Positions 26,144 to 34,881 of a stretch of DNA of 48,150 nt are shown here, one piece after another. Source of the DNA: Planctomycetia bacterium (GTDB taxonomy: Bacteria > Planctomycetota > UBA1135 > GCA-002686595); NCBI GenBank assembly GCA_005778045.1, contig SXKQ01000177.1, positions 1 through 48,150 on the forward strand, in the 5' to 3' direction. Made by a program: the position numbers and the translations under genes. How positions within the stretch are numbered: position 1 is the first letter of the stretch; every line of letters starts with the position of its first letter. The notes below the pieces were generated by a model. It saw nothing but the letters and a program-made list of their open reading frames with translations. It was not told the origin of the DNA and did not search any database.

Positions 26144-27369
26144 ATCCGGCGCACTTCAGCGAGCAAGAGCCCCGCCTGGTTCATCGCCTCGAGGATCTGG
26201 ATCAGGTCGCGCGGCGTCGTGCCGAGCACGTTGAGCACCTCGACCACCTCGTCGAGCGTGACCGCGCCGGGCACCTTCACGAGCCCGTTGTTGCCTTCCT
26301 GCACTTTGAGGTCCGTACGCGGGTTGGTCTGCGTCGTGCCGCCGGACAGCGGGCCTGGCTGGCTGGTCTCGGGCGACTCCGCGATCGTGACCGTGAGGCC
26401 GCCGAGCGCGATCGCTCCAGCGCGCAGGCGCACGCCGTCGCCCATCACGATCGCGCCGGTGCGCTCGTTGACGACGACGAACGGCTGCTGGCTGGGCTCG
26501 ACTTCGAGGCGCAGCACGGACTCGAGATATGCGACGTGGGCGGCCCTCGGCAGGTCCGCGGGCACGCGCAGCTTGATCGTGCGCCCGTCGGTCGCGGCTT
26601 CCGCGGCCTTGGGGTAGATGGTGTTGACCGCCTCGGTGATGCGCACGAGGTTCGAGTAGGACGACTGCGCCGCGCGCAGGTCGAGGTAGATGAGACCGTG
26701 TTCGCTCACGAGCTCGCTGGCGAGCGCACGCTCGACCTTGCCGCCGCTGGTGATCATGCCGACCGTGACCTGGTTCTTCTGCACGGACGCGGACGCGCCC
26801 TGAGCCATGAAGCCGCCCACGTTCACGGGGCCGCCCGCAGTGGCCCATACCTTGCCGGTGACGTCGCGCAGCTCGGTGAAGAGCAGCACGCCGCCCTGCA
26901 GGCTCTTGGCGTCGCCGAGCGTCGAGACGCGCACGTCGATGCGCCGGCCCGGCTGCACGCCCGGGAGCAGCGTCGCCTCGACGGACACGATCGCGACGTT
27001 CTTGGGCGTGAGCTGCTGCGCGTCGATGCGGATGTTGTTGGCGAGCAGCACGTTCTCGAGCAGCTGGCGCGTCATGTTGACCGAGTCGCCGCTGCCGCCG
27101 AGACCGCTCACCACGCCGATGCCAGTGATCAGGTTCTCTTCCTGCCCGCGCACGTCGACGAGCGTCTCGACCGTGGCCGTGATCGAGCGGCCAGCGGCGC
27201 CGCGGCCGGGAACTGGCGTGAAACGCGGGGCGACCTCGTAGGTCGCCGTCGAGCGCGTGTTGGGCTGCGCCGGGGCCTCGACGCCGGACGGCACGAGGCC
27301 GACGCCGACACCCTGCGCGACGAGCGAGCCGGCGAGGCACAGCGGAGCGAAGAACTGGAGGACTTGCAT
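26140..27369 (-). CDS. flgI: flagellar P-ring protein FlgI
   Basis: The start is ATG 27369 (MQVLQFFAPLCLAGSLVAQG), a good Sec signal 17 bases after the flgH stop. An in-frame ATG at 27426 would run into flgH. The product is 409 residues. FlgI motifs include LVDVRGQEENLITGIGVVSG, GLGGSGDSVNMTRQLLENVL, ASLP-type TLLPGVQPGRRIDVRVSTLG and VNERTGAIVMGDGVRL. The usual end is TTPRDLIQILEAMNQAGLLL. It forms the periplasmic P-ring around the rod. About 40 residues of Pro/Ala-rich sequence separate signal and core. Confidence 0.95.
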   Translation of the reverse strand: MQVLQFFAPLCLAGSLVAQGVGVGLVPSGVEAPAQPNTRSTATYEVAPRFTPVPGRGAAGRSITATVETLVDVRGQEENLITGIGVVSGLGGSGDSVNMTRQLLENVLLANNIRIDAQQLTPKNVAIVSVEATLLPGVQPGRRIDVRVSTLGDAKSLQGGVLLFTELRDVTGKVWATAGGPVNVGGFMAQGASASVQKNQVTVGMITSGGKVERALASELVSEHGLIYLDLRAAQSSYSNLVRITEAVNTIYPKAAEAATDGRTIKLRVPADLPRAAHVAYLESVLRLEVEPSQQPFVVVNERTGAIVMGDGVRLRAGAIALGGLTVTIAESPETSQPGPLSGGTTQTNPRTDLKVQEGNNGLVKVPGAVTLDEVVEVLNVLGTTPRDLIQILEAMNQAGLLLAEVRRM

Positions 27370-27386
27370 GGGCGAGCAGGCTCCGA

Positions 27387-28007
27387 TCAAAAGGGCCACA
27401 GCCATGAGAAGATGTCGTGGATCCACTTGCCGAGGCCCCGACGGTTGGTCGAGTCCGTCAGCGGGCCGGAGCCCTTGTAGAGGACCGTGGCGTTGGCCAC
27501 GAGCTCGCTCGCAACCGTGTTGGCGGCTGTGATGTCGTAGCGCCGCACGATGCCGCTGAACTCGATCAGCTTGGTCTCGCCGTCGATCTTGATCTCGCGC
27601 CGGCCGCTGACGACCAGGTTGCCGTTGGGCAGCGTGTCGATCACGATCGCAGCGAGGCGCGCGGTGAACGCGCCCGACTTCTCGTACTTGGCCTGACCGA
27701 CGAAACCATCGGTCGAGTCCGCGTCAACCACCGTCGGCAGTTGCGAGAACATCTCGGGCTTCAGGTCGAACAGATTGATCTTGTAGTTCAGGTTGGTCGC
27801 CTTCGAGAGGTCCGACGCTTCCTGATTGCGCACGTTCTGCGACTCGGCGATCAGCACGGTCACGATGTCGCCCTTGTGCATGGCGATCTTGGCACTGATA
27901 GGCGAGCCCGGGCTGCGGTCGGGATCGTAGGTGGAGCCGGGACGTCCCTGCGCGAGCGCGGGAGCCGCGAGCGCGAGCAGGACGAGCGAAGCGATGAGGT
28001 TCTTCAT
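27387..28007 (-). CDS. flgH: flagellar L-ring protein FlgH, apparently without lipobox
   Basis: The product is 206 residues from ATG 28007, 11 bases after the flgA stop. The core is typical: KIAMHKGDIVTVLIAESQNV, NLVVSGRREIKIDGETKLIE, SGIVRRYDITAANTVAS, and the end GLGKWIHDIFSWLWPF. The signal MKNLIASLVLLALAAPALAQ has AxA-type cleavage and no Cys at or near the cleavage site. Classic FlgH is a lipoprotein anchored through its N-terminal Cys. It forms the outer-membrane L-ring. Confidence 0.95.
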   Translation of the reverse strand: MKNLIASLVLLALAAPALAQGRPGSTYDPDRSPGSPISAKIAMHKGDIVTVLIAESQNVRNQEASDLSKATNLNYKINLFDLKPEMFSQLPTVVDADSTDGFVGQAKYEKSGAFTARLAAIVIDTLPNGNLVVSGRREIKIDGETKLIEFSGIVRRYDITAANTVASELVANATVLYKGSGPLTDSTNRRGLGKWIHDIFSWLWPF

Positions 28008-28018
28008 GGTGTCCGTTC

Positions 28019-28951
28019 TCAGCCGTTCTGCTGGAGGTCGATCAGCGCGAGGTCGCGCGAGACCACGGTCGCGTTGAGCGAGCGTTGCGAGCTCAACAGC
28101 GTGACCTTGATGCGCTCGCCGGGATGGGCGTCCTGCTCGGCGATCGCTGGCATGCGCGCGTGAACTGCGCCGCGGCGGACTTCGACGAAGAGCGTGTCGC
28201 CGCGCTTGACGATCACCGAGCGCAGCACGTCCGACTCGCGCAGCGCGTGGCCCGCCGCGAGGCTGCGACGCGCGGTCGAGCCCATGGCGAGCCCGGCCGC
28301 GAGCGTCACCTCGCCCGGAGCGCCACTGCCGAGCACGCGCTTGCGCTCGAGCATCTCGAGCGTGATCGTCTCGCCTGCCGCGACGTCGCGGCGCAGCACG
28401 TTGGCCTCTTCCCACACGGACAGGCGCCAGTTGGTCCATACCGTGCGATAGAGCTGGCCGTCGACGCTGATGCGGACGGCGAGGTTCATGGGACCAGCGC
28501 GCAGCGCGGAGTCTCCAGCGACCGCGCGCACCTCGACCGGCGCGTTGCCGGCGGGCACCTCCAGGTCGGCGAGGGTCGTGTTGAGCGCGAGCTCGTGCTC
28601 GACGCCCTTCAGCGCGCGCGCCATCTCGGCTCGCGCGGCAGCCTCGATCGAGGCCGCTGCGACGCGCTCGACTTGGGGCGTGACGCGGCAGGCGAGCGCA
28701 CCCTTCAGGTCGATCGCGATGCCGGGGACAAGGCGCGCGATGTCGGCGGAGACGCGCGGCGCCGGGAGCGTGCGCGAGTAGCCGGGAGCTGGCGCATAGC
28801 CGAGCTTCAGCGAGCGTACACGCTCGACCTCGACGGCGTCGTCGCCTTCGACGGTCGCGACCTGCGCGAGCGAGATCTCCGTGCCGCGCACGGTGGCCTC
28901 GGGAGCCAGCGTGACCTTGACGCCACCGACGAGAAGGAGTGCGAGGAACAT
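28019..28951 (-). CDS. flgA: P-ring assembly protein FlgA
   Basis: The product is 310 residues from ATG 28951, 10 bases after the flgG stop. A short hydrophobic start (MFLALLLVGGVKV) serves as signal. The C-terminal SAF domain is diagnostic: EANVLRRDVAAGETITLEML, GLAMGSTARRSLAAGHALRE, then SVIVKRGDTLFVEVRRGAVH and the end LIDLQQNG. It is a periplasmic chaperone for FlgI, which is encoded two genes downstream. Confidence 0.92.
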   Translation of the reverse strand: MFLALLLVGGVKVTLAPEATVRGTEISLAQVATVEGDDAVEVERVRSLKLGYAPAPGYSRTLPAPRVSADIARLVPGIAIDLKGALACRVTPQVERVAAASIEAAARAEMARALKGVEHELALNTTLADLEVPAGNAPVEVRAVAGDSALRAGPMNLAVRISVDGQLYRTVWTNWRLSVWEEANVLRRDVAAGETITLEMLERKRVLGSGAPGEVTLAAGLAMGSTARRSLAAGHALRESDVLRSVIVKRGDTLFVEVRRGAVHARMPAIAEQDAHPGERIKVTLLSSQRSLNATVVSRDLALIDLQQNG

Positions 28952-28961
28952 GCGGCGTGCC

Positions 28962-29750
28962 TCAGCGGATCATGTTGTTGACTTGCTGGAGCATCTCGTC
29001 CGACACCTTGATCGCGCGGCTGTTGATCTCGTAGTTGCGCTGCGCGAGGATCAGCCCGACGAGCTCGTCGACGACCTGCACATTCGAACGCTCGAGGTAG
29101 CCCTGCTTGATCAGGCCCGTGCCGTCCTGCCCGGCGGTGGCCTGAGCGGCCTGGCCGGAGCTCGCGGATTCCGAGTACAGGTTGCCACCCTGCGCCTTGA
29201 GGCCCGCGGGGTTGGGAAAGCGGAACATCGAGATGTTCGTGATCTGCTCGGGCAGGCCCGACTCGCTGCGCATCACGCTGATCGAGCCGTCCTCGCCGAT
29301 GATCACCTCGAGGGCGTCGGGCGGGATTTGCACGGGCGGATCGAGCGGGTAGCCCTCGGCGTTGACCAGCGTGCCGGAGCCGTCCTGGCGGAAGCTGCCG
29401 TCGCGCGTGTAGCGGTACTCGCCATTGCCGATGCGTACGCGGAAGAAGCCCGCGCCGGTGATCGCCATGTCGAGCTTGTTGCCCGTCGGCGCGATCTCCC
29501 CCTGGCGGAACGCCTTGACCGAGCCCGCGACTTCCGAGCCGCTGCCGAACTGCAGGCCGGTGGGCTTCATCTGCTGCGCCGACGTGGGCGCGCCCGGATC
29601 ACGCACGGTCTCGTAGAGCATCTCGCGGAACGCGAGCTCGTTCTTCTTGAAGCCGGTCGTGTTCACGTTCGCGATGTTGTTCGCGATCGTGTCGACCTGC
29701 ATCTGCTGCACCTTCATGCCGGAGGCGGCGGTCATCAGCGCTCGGATCAT
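28962..29750 (-). CDS. flgG: distal rod protein FlgG
   Basis: The product is 262 residues from ATG 29750, matching FlgG length exactly. MIRALMTAASGMKVQQMQVD then NNIANVNTTGFKKNELAFRE is the rod-family N-terminus. LDMAITGAGFFRVRIGNGEY and YTRDGSFRQDGSGTLVNAEG are central motifs. LERSNVQVVDELVGLILAQR and EINSRAIKVSDEMLQQVNNM end it. It forms the distal rod. Confidence 0.96.
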   Translation of the reverse strand: MIRALMTAASGMKVQQMQVDTIANNIANVNTTGFKKNELAFREMLYETVRDPGAPTSAQQMKPTGLQFGSGSEVAGSVKAFRQGEIAPTGNKLDMAITGAGFFRVRIGNGEYRYTRDGSFRQDGSGTLVNAEGYPLDPPVQIPPDALEVIIGEDGSISVMRSESGLPEQITNISMFRFPNPAGLKAQGGNLYSESASSGQAAQATAGQDGTGLIKQGYLERSNVQVVDELVGLILAQRNYEINSRAIKVSDEMLQQVNNMIR

Positions 29751-29783
29751 GGTGTCGGTCTCCCTTGGTGGATCTCGCGCGCG

Positions 29784-30485
29784 TCAGCGCGGGTTGGTCA
29801 ATCGGCGGTAGGACTGCTCGATGCTTCCCATCACGCGCGTGCCCATCTCGAAGCGCCGCTGCACCGCGATCATCGCGACGAGCTCGTCGACGGCGGAGAC
29901 GTTGGCCTGCTCGATATGTCCCTGACGGACCTCGGCCTCGCTCGGGCGAGGCGCGAGCTGCGCCGGGGCCTCGAAGAAGCCGCCGCGGCGCGAGACGAGC
30001 TGGCTCGGGCGATCGAAGTCGGCGATGCGCAACTGGCCGACCTCGGTGTCGCCCTGACGAACCGTGCCGGAGGCATCGACGGTGACGGCTGCGCCGGTGG
30101 GATCGATCGTGCCGCGCGCACCTTCCCACGCGACCGGCAGGCCTTCCTGCGTCTGCAGCACGCCCTTGTCATCGACGAGGAAGCGCCCGTCGCGCGTGTA
30201 CAGCTCGCCCTGCGCGCCCTCGACGGTGAAGAAGCCGCGCCCGTGGAGCGCGAGGTCGTAGGTGTTGCCGCTCGCCTGCAGCGTGCCCTGCGAGAAGTCG
30301 GTCTCGCGGCGCGAGACGGTGCGGCGCTCGACGCGGTTGCCGAGCACCTGATCGAAGGAATGCGCCACGTCCGCGGAGCGCTTGAAGCCGGGAGCGCTCA
30401 AGTTCGCGAGGTTTGCGGCGATCATCTCCATGCGCTTCTCGGCGGAGCCGAGCGCCTGGACGCTGTGAGTGAGTCCGTCGGTCAC
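29784..30485 (-). CDS. flgF: proximal rod protein FlgF
   Basis: The start is GTG 30485 (MTDGLTHSVQALGSAEKRME); the alignment of IAANLANLSAPGFKRSADV with the rod family fixes it. The product is 233 residues. Further motifs are YDLALHGRGFFTVEGAQGEL, LYTRDGRFLVDDKGVLQTQE and the end SAVDELVAMIAVQRRFEMGT. A sigma-54 promoter lies only 14 bases upstream. Gene order flgF-flgG-flgA-flgH-flgI is classic. It forms the proximal rod with other subunits not in this window. Confidence 0.93.
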   Translation of the reverse strand: MTDGLTHSVQALGSAEKRMEMIAANLANLSAPGFKRSADVAHSFDQVLGNRVERRTVSRRETDFSQGTLQASGNTYDLALHGRGFFTVEGAQGELYTRDGRFLVDDKGVLQTQEGLPVAWEGARGTIDPTGAAVTVDASGTVRQGDTEVGQLRIADFDRPSQLVSRRGGFFEAPAQLAPRPSEAEVRQGHIEQANVSAVDELVAMIAVQRRFEMGTRVMGSIEQSYRRLTNPR

Positions 30486-30799
30486 GGGTGCACGCGGTGC
30501 AAGCTGAGTGCCAAGCACGAAGGACCGTTCCACGCGCCGCAGAGCGGGTTGCACTGCCACGAAGCCCGGGAGGTTCCTTCCATGCCGGAAGCCCTTTCGG
30601 GCATTTCCCTCAAGACCCTTAGCTCGCGCGGTCGGCCCACCGGGGAGCCGCGCCGGCCTGCCACGGAGCCCCCATCCGCGTGCCCGGGGACCGACGTGGC
30701 GTCCCCGGTGCGGGAATGCCCCGCCCCACGGCGGCGCGGCCGGAGCGGGCGGCCGTCGAGAGCCCCCCACCCCGGCCGCGCCGGTCGCCAGAGACCGCG
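30486..30799. other. non-coding interval upstream of flgF
   Basis: 314 bases separate flgF from the raiA-like remnant. It holds the sigma-54 promoter at 30498-30514. The rest (30600-30800) is extremely GC-rich and low in complexity, and I see no gene in it. Confidence 0.6.
30498..30514 (-). promoter_or_regulatory. sigma-54 promoter of flgF operon
   Basis: On the minus strand it reads TTGGCACTCAGCTTGCA. The GG and GC are exactly ten bases apart, as RpoN requires, and both half-sites match the TGGCAC/TTGCA consensus. Transcription should start near 30487, about two bases before the GTG of flgF. Confidence 0.8.
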
Positions 30800-31124
30800 C
30801 TAGGCCCGACGGTGCGGCACCTTGCCCTTGCGCTCGCCGCGCTTGTGGTCAACGGCGTGCTCGGCTGCGCGGCGCAGCTTGGTCACGGCCGAGTTGACGG
30901 CCTTCTCGAAGTCACTGGAGGTGGCCTCGACGCGCAGCACGCCGAGCTTGCCGCAGCTGGCAACGCACTCGCAGCGCTGGTCGACGCCGCCCTTGGCGCC
31001 GTTGCTGTCGTCGATCAGCACCTGCACCGACACGACGCAGCTTTCGATATCGCACAGCGTCGCCAAGCTCGGCGCGCAGGTCTTGGTCGATGGAGGCGTG
31101 CGGGGAACGGAGGGTGACTCGCAT
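30800..31124 (-). pseudogene. ribosome hibernation factor (RaiA/HPF)-like gene, frameshifted
   Basis: From ATG 31124 the first frame gives MRVTLRSPHASIDQDLRAEL, an HPF/RaiA-like beginning. The family-like continuation is one frame over: DIESCVVSVQVLIDDSNGAK, GGVDQRCECVASCGKLGVLR, then DFEKAVNSAVTKLRRAAEHA and a basic tail. The NGxxGGxD-x-C pattern and the DFxxAVxxAxxKLxR helix are what I know from RaiA. The switch lies between about 31040 and 31075. About 107 residues would result if repaired. It is a genuine disruption or a one-base consensus error. It sits inside the flagellar cluster, between flgE and flgF. Confidence 0.65.
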
Positions 31125-31187
31125 CGCGGATTCCGCTCGAGCTGTCCTGAGCCACGGGAATCCCTGCATTCTGGAGCGGCCACGCAA

Positions 31188-31208
31188 GAAGTTGATGCGG
31201 GCAACTTC
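31188..31208 (-). terminator. 7-bp hairpin downstream of flgE
   Basis: GAAGTTG pairs with CAACTTC around a 7-base loop, about 100 bases past the flgE stop. The T-tract after it on the minus strand is short (TTG), so it is only a candidate attenuator or terminator. Confidence 0.3.
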
Positions 31209-31307
31209 GTAGGAGCCCCATGGGCAGCGCGGCGTCGCCCGCTGGGTCGGACGGCGCCGCGCCTCGTTGTTGCCGCAGGGAATGTGACCTGCAAACCCGC
31301 ACCTGCA

Positions 31308-33230
31308 CTAGAGCAGGTTCACGAGCTCCGCGAGGACCTCGTCGGTCGTCGTGATCACGCGCGCGTTGGCTTGGAAGCCGCGCTGGGCCTCGATCAGGCG
31401 CACGAATTCCTCGGCGACCGAGACGTTCGAGCCCTCGAGTGCGCCGCCCGTCACCTGCCCGGCCTTGCCCTGCGCGCCCTTGGACACGGTGCGCACGCCG
31501 GAGTTGGGCGTCTCGGACCACAGGTTGTCGCCGACCTCGCGCAGACCATTGTCGTTGACGAAGGTCGCTACGCCGAGCTCGCCGAGCACCTGGATCTGGC
31601 CGTTGGTGTAGAAGCCTTGGATGTCGCCGTCGGAGTTGACGGAGATGTTCGAGAGCTCGCCGACTCCGTAGCCGTCCTGCTGGTCGGCGAACACGCTCGC
31701 CGCCTGGCCGAACTGCGTGACGCCGTCGAACAGGCCGGGCGTGCCGAAGTCGACCGTCACCGTCTGCGCGCTCTGGCCGGGGAACTGCACCTGGAAGCTC
31801 GAGCTCGCGGGCAGCGAGGCGATCGAACCGTTGGAGTTGAAGCGCAGGCCCGTCACGAGGCCCGAGACCGTGCCGTCGCCGGAGCTCGGGACGACGTTCC
31901 ACGAGCCGTCGTCCTGACGCTCGAACGTCAGCGTCACGGTGTGCGAGCTTCCGGCCGAGTCGAACACTTCGATCGAGGTGGTCGCGCGGTCCGGGCCGGT
32001 GCCGGCGGTGGTCGTGATCAGCGCATGCTGCGGCCAGTCGGTGCGGCCCGCGCCGCTCTGGTCGCGCAGAGTGAGCGATAGGTTGGACGGACCCGTCGTG
32101 TCCGCCGTCATCGAGATCTGGCCGGTCGAGGCGTTGAAGGCCGGCGTCGCGCTGGGGAAGGCGTTGTCGATGAAGGTCATCAGGTCCCCCACCGTCGTGC
32201 CATCGTTGCCCGCGCCGTAGACGAACGAGGCCAGCACGCTGGAGCCGTCGGCGTCGACGCCCGCGATCTCGATCACGTCGCCGTTCTGGTAATCGACGAG
32301 GTTCGAGGGCAGCGCGTTCAGGTCGGTGCCCGTCGTCGCGACGCTCTCCGTGCCGTTCACTTGGTTGAGCGAGAGGCCGAGCAGCGACGCGAGGTCCTGC
32401 CCGCTCGTACCCGAGGCGAGCTTGAGCGTGCGCGCCGCGCCCGTGCGGTCGGTCGTCAGCTGCACCGCGCCGCCATTGTCGCTGGCAGTCACGCCGCTCG
32501 TCTGGGCGTTGATCGCATCGGCGATGTCTTGGGCCGTGTACGGATTCGCCTGTCCGGTGAGGGACACGACCTGCGGAGCGCCGCCGTCGACGATCACTTC
32601 CATCGTCCACGTCTCGCCGACGGGGATCTGGAACGCGTTGCCATTCACGCTGCCGTTGAGCGACGCCGCCGTGCCCTGCTTCACGACCGACGAGGTCGAG
32701 AGCACCTGCGCGAGCGGGCCGGTCACGGTCGCGGGCAGGTTGCCGGCGAAGCTGATCGCGCCTGTCTGGCTCGGCGGGTAGAGCGAAGTCGTGTCGAGGT
32801 CGATGGGCTGGCCATTGGTGCCGAGCACGCGGAACCCCGTGCGCTGGTCGACGAGCCGGCTGGTGGCATCGAGGCCGAAGGTGCCGACGCGCGTGTAGAG
32901 CGTGCTCGACCCGTCCGAGACCATGAAGTGACCACGACCGTTGAGCGCGAGGTCGAACGTGCGGCCCGTGTTGGCGAGCGCGCCCTGGTTGAAGTCGCGG
33001 CCGATGTCGGAGAGCTGAACCCCGAGGCCCATCTGCATCGGATTGCGCCCGCCGAGCGAGCCCGACGGCAGCGACGCGTAACGCAGCGTCTGGCTGAACT
33101 GGTCACTGAACACAGCGCGCGCCGACTTGTAGCCGGGCGTGTTTGCGTTCGAGAGGTTGTTGCCGATGACCGAGATCCAGTTCTCGTGAGCCTGAAGGCC
33201 AGAGAGGGCGGCGAAGAGGGCGCTGGGCAT
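31308..33230 (-). CDS. flgE: flagellar hook protein FlgE
   Basis: The product is 640 residues from ATG 33230. N-terminus MPSALFAALSGLQAHENWIS then IGNNLSNANTPGYKSARAVF; DLALNGRGHFMVSDGSSTLY and YTRVGTFGLDATSRLVDQRT in the D1 region; C-terminus GALEGSNVSVAEEFVRLIEA and NARVITTTDEVLAELVNLL. The middle 350 residues are extra beta-rich surface domains (NGTESVATTGTDLNALPSN). The protein is much longer than the 402-residue enterobacterial hook protein. It polymerises into the hook after FlgD capping. Confidence 0.95.
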   Translation of the reverse strand: MPSALFAALSGLQAHENWISVIGNNLSNANTPGYKSARAVFSDQFSQTLRYASLPSGSLGGRNPMQMGLGVQLSDIGRDFNQGALANTGRTFDLALNGRGHFMVSDGSSTLYTRVGTFGLDATSRLVDQRTGFRVLGTNGQPIDLDTTSLYPPSQTGAISFAGNLPATVTGPLAQVLSTSSVVKQGTAASLNGSVNGNAFQIPVGETWTMEVIVDGGAPQVVSLTGQANPYTAQDIADAINAQTSGVTASDNGGAVQLTTDRTGAARTLKLASGTSGQDLASLLGLSLNQVNGTESVATTGTDLNALPSNLVDYQNGDVIEIAGVDADGSSVLASFVYGAGNDGTTVGDLMTFIDNAFPSATPAFNASTGQISMTADTTGPSNLSLTLRDQSGAGRTDWPQHALITTTAGTGPDRATTSIEVFDSAGSSHTVTLTFERQDDGSWNVVPSSGDGTVSGLVTGLRFNSNGSIASLPASSSFQVQFPGQSAQTVTVDFGTPGLFDGVTQFGQAASVFADQQDGYGVGELSNISVNSDGDIQGFYTNGQIQVLGELGVATFVNDNGLREVGDNLWSETPNSGVRTVSKGAQGKAGQVTGGALEGSNVSVAEEFVRLIEAQRGFQANARVITTTDEVLAELVNLL

Positions 33231-33285
33231 GGTGAGTGGCTAGGGGTGTGGAAGCGTGGTCGGGCGGTGACGGCGGGGGACGCGA

Positions 33286-33726
33286 TCAGGCGGCGGGAGC
33301 GGGGGGAATGCCGATCTCGAGGATGTTGCCGAGCGGCACGTTCTTGCCGCCGATCTGCAGCTGCGCGATGCCGTCCTCGATGCGGACGGCGTCGACCTTG
33401 CCCCACGTCTCGACCTCGGTCTCGGGGTCGACGTAGCGCACGTCCTTGCCGATCAGCGCGCTGGAGCTCGTCAGCTGCTCGAGCACCGCGTTGGACTGCT
33501 GCAGGACCGCGAGACCGACGATGTTGTCGTTGAGCTCGCTCATCTCCTCGAGCGACTGGAACTGGGCGAGCTGCGCGAGCATCTCCTCGTTCTTGGTGGG
33601 CTCCATCGGGTCCTGGTTCTTCATCTGCGTGACGAGGAGCGACATGAACGCGTCCTTGCCGAGCGCGGACTGCGAGGCGCCGGAGAGCGAGAGCGGGTCT
33701 TGCGAGCTGATGCCGGGGATCTGCAT
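33286..33726 (-). CDS. flgD: hook cap assembly protein FlgD
   Basis: The product is 146 residues from ATG 33726. The conserved N-terminal part is GKDAFMSLLVTQMKNQDPME then PTKNEEMLAQLAQFQSLEEM, diagnostic for FlgD. The C-terminus (ALIGKDVRYVDPETEVETWG, GNILEIGIPP) is short. It lacks the FLN-type domain of longer FlgD proteins. It starts 18 bases after the fliK stop. Confidence 0.95.
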   Translation of the reverse strand: MQIPGISSQDPLSLSGASQSALGKDAFMSLLVTQMKNQDPMEPTKNEEMLAQLAQFQSLEEMSELNDNIVGLAVLQQSNAVLEQLTSSSALIGKDVRYVDPETEVETWGKVDAVRIEDGIAQLQIGGKNVPLGNILEIGIPPAPAA

Positions 33727-33744
33727 GGGTTTTCCTGCTGTTTT

Positions 33745-34881
33745 TCAGGCGTAGGTGTCCACGCCATCGGAGCTTGGCGTACGACGCTGGAGCGCGGCGA
33801 CAAGGGCACGCGGAAGCGGCGCGTCGGCGGGACGGGAACGCCCCGCGGCGCCCGAAAAGGAAGATTCTTCGCGCCCGTCGCGCGCGGAGAGGTCGAGCTG
33901 CAGCGAGACCTCGCCGCCGCCGAGGCCAGCGCGCTCGAGGGCGGCGCGCAGCTCCGGGAGCGAGCGCTCGAGTGCCTCGAGTGTCGAGCGCTTCGACACG
34001 CGCAGCTCAGCGTGGGCCGCCTCGCCGCGCACGGCGACCTTGATCGAGATGCGCCCGAGCTCGCGCGGCTCGAGTTGGATCAGCGCCTCGCGCATCCCCG
34101 GCTGCAGGTGCACGCGGATCTGGCGCAGCATGGCCGCCGCCTTCTCCGCGCTCACGGGCGCTCCCTTGGACTGGGCTTCCTTGGCCACGGCGTTCTCGAG
34201 CGCCGTCTCGCTCGCACGCTGAGGAGCTTCGCGCCCCGCGAGCGGCGCGAGCGCGCCCTCGACCGTGGCCGACGCCTTGGCGCCTTCCGCGGCGCGCGCG
34301 AGCTCGGGCTTCGAGGTTGCGACCGGGGCGGCGACGTCGTCGCCTTGCAGCGCGAGTCCCTCGGGCGCGAGCTCGAGGCCGAGCTCGCCCGCCGCGAAGG
34401 GCAGGGCGAGCAGGGGTGCGGCGAGCGTGGTCACGCCGCTGGTGGACTTGGCCGTGGCGTTCTCGACGAGCGCCGTCGCTGCGACGCCCGGAGCGCTTTT
34501 GACGGTGACCGGCTCGACCTTCGTGGCCGTCGTGGCCGTACCGCTCGAGCTCGCGCCGCGCGTCGATCCCGCCCGTTGCTGCTCCGCCGGGCGCTCGGAC
34601 GCTCGCGCACGCTCGCGCACGGGCTGTTCGTCGCGCGACTCTGCGCCGCGCGACGATTTGGCCGACCGGTCCAGCTTCTGGGCCTTGGCCGACTCCGCGC
34701 CGCGCTCGCTGCGCAGGCGCTCGTGACGCTCGGCGCTGCGCTCGCGCCGGTCGTTTCGGCGCTGCTCGAGAGCCTCGCTAAAGCGCTCGCCATCGCCCTC
34801 CGGCCGGACCGCATCGGGCGTCGAGCGGCCCTCGATCGCACCGCGATCTGCCATCGTGACGCGGAAGTTCAGGGATTCCAT
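33745..34881 (-). CDS. fliK: flagellar hook-length control protein FliK
   Basis: The start is ATG 34881 and the product 378 residues; an in-frame ATG at 34854 is the alternative. The first ~100 residues are charged and disordered (RRNDRRERSAERHERLRSER), the middle is Ala/Val/Thr-rich, and residues about 265-340 form the FliK C-terminal domain: IRVHLQPGMREALIQLEPRE, LGRISIKVAVRGEAAHAELR. It measures hook length and switches export specificity. A sigma-54 promoter ends 14 bases upstream of ATG 34881, the same spacing as at flgF, and this supports the longer start. It is the first gene of the cluster. Confidence 0.9.
   Translation of the reverse strand: MESLNFRVTMADRGAIEGRSTPDAVRPEGDGERFSEALEQRRNDRRERSAERHERLRSERGAESAKAQKLDRSAKSSRGAESRDEQPVRERARASERPAEQQRAGSTRGASSSGTATTATKVEPVTVKSAPGVAATALVENATAKSTSGVTTLAAPLLALPFAAGELGLELAPEGLALQGDDVAAPVATSKPELARAAEGAKASATVEGALAPLAGREAPQRASETALENAVAKEAQSKGAPVSAEKAAAMLRQIRVHLQPGMREALIQLEPRELGRISIKVAVRGEAAHAELRVSKRSTLEALERSLPELRAALERAGLGGGEVSLQLDLSARDGREESSFSGAAGRSRPADAPLPRALVAALQRRTPSSDGVDTYA

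Noticed and set aside
24858..27480. Long rightward frames opposite flgK, flgN, flgJ and flgI
   Set aside because: They are antisense shadows of well-recognised flagellar genes, with Arg/Ala/His-rich composition and no motif.
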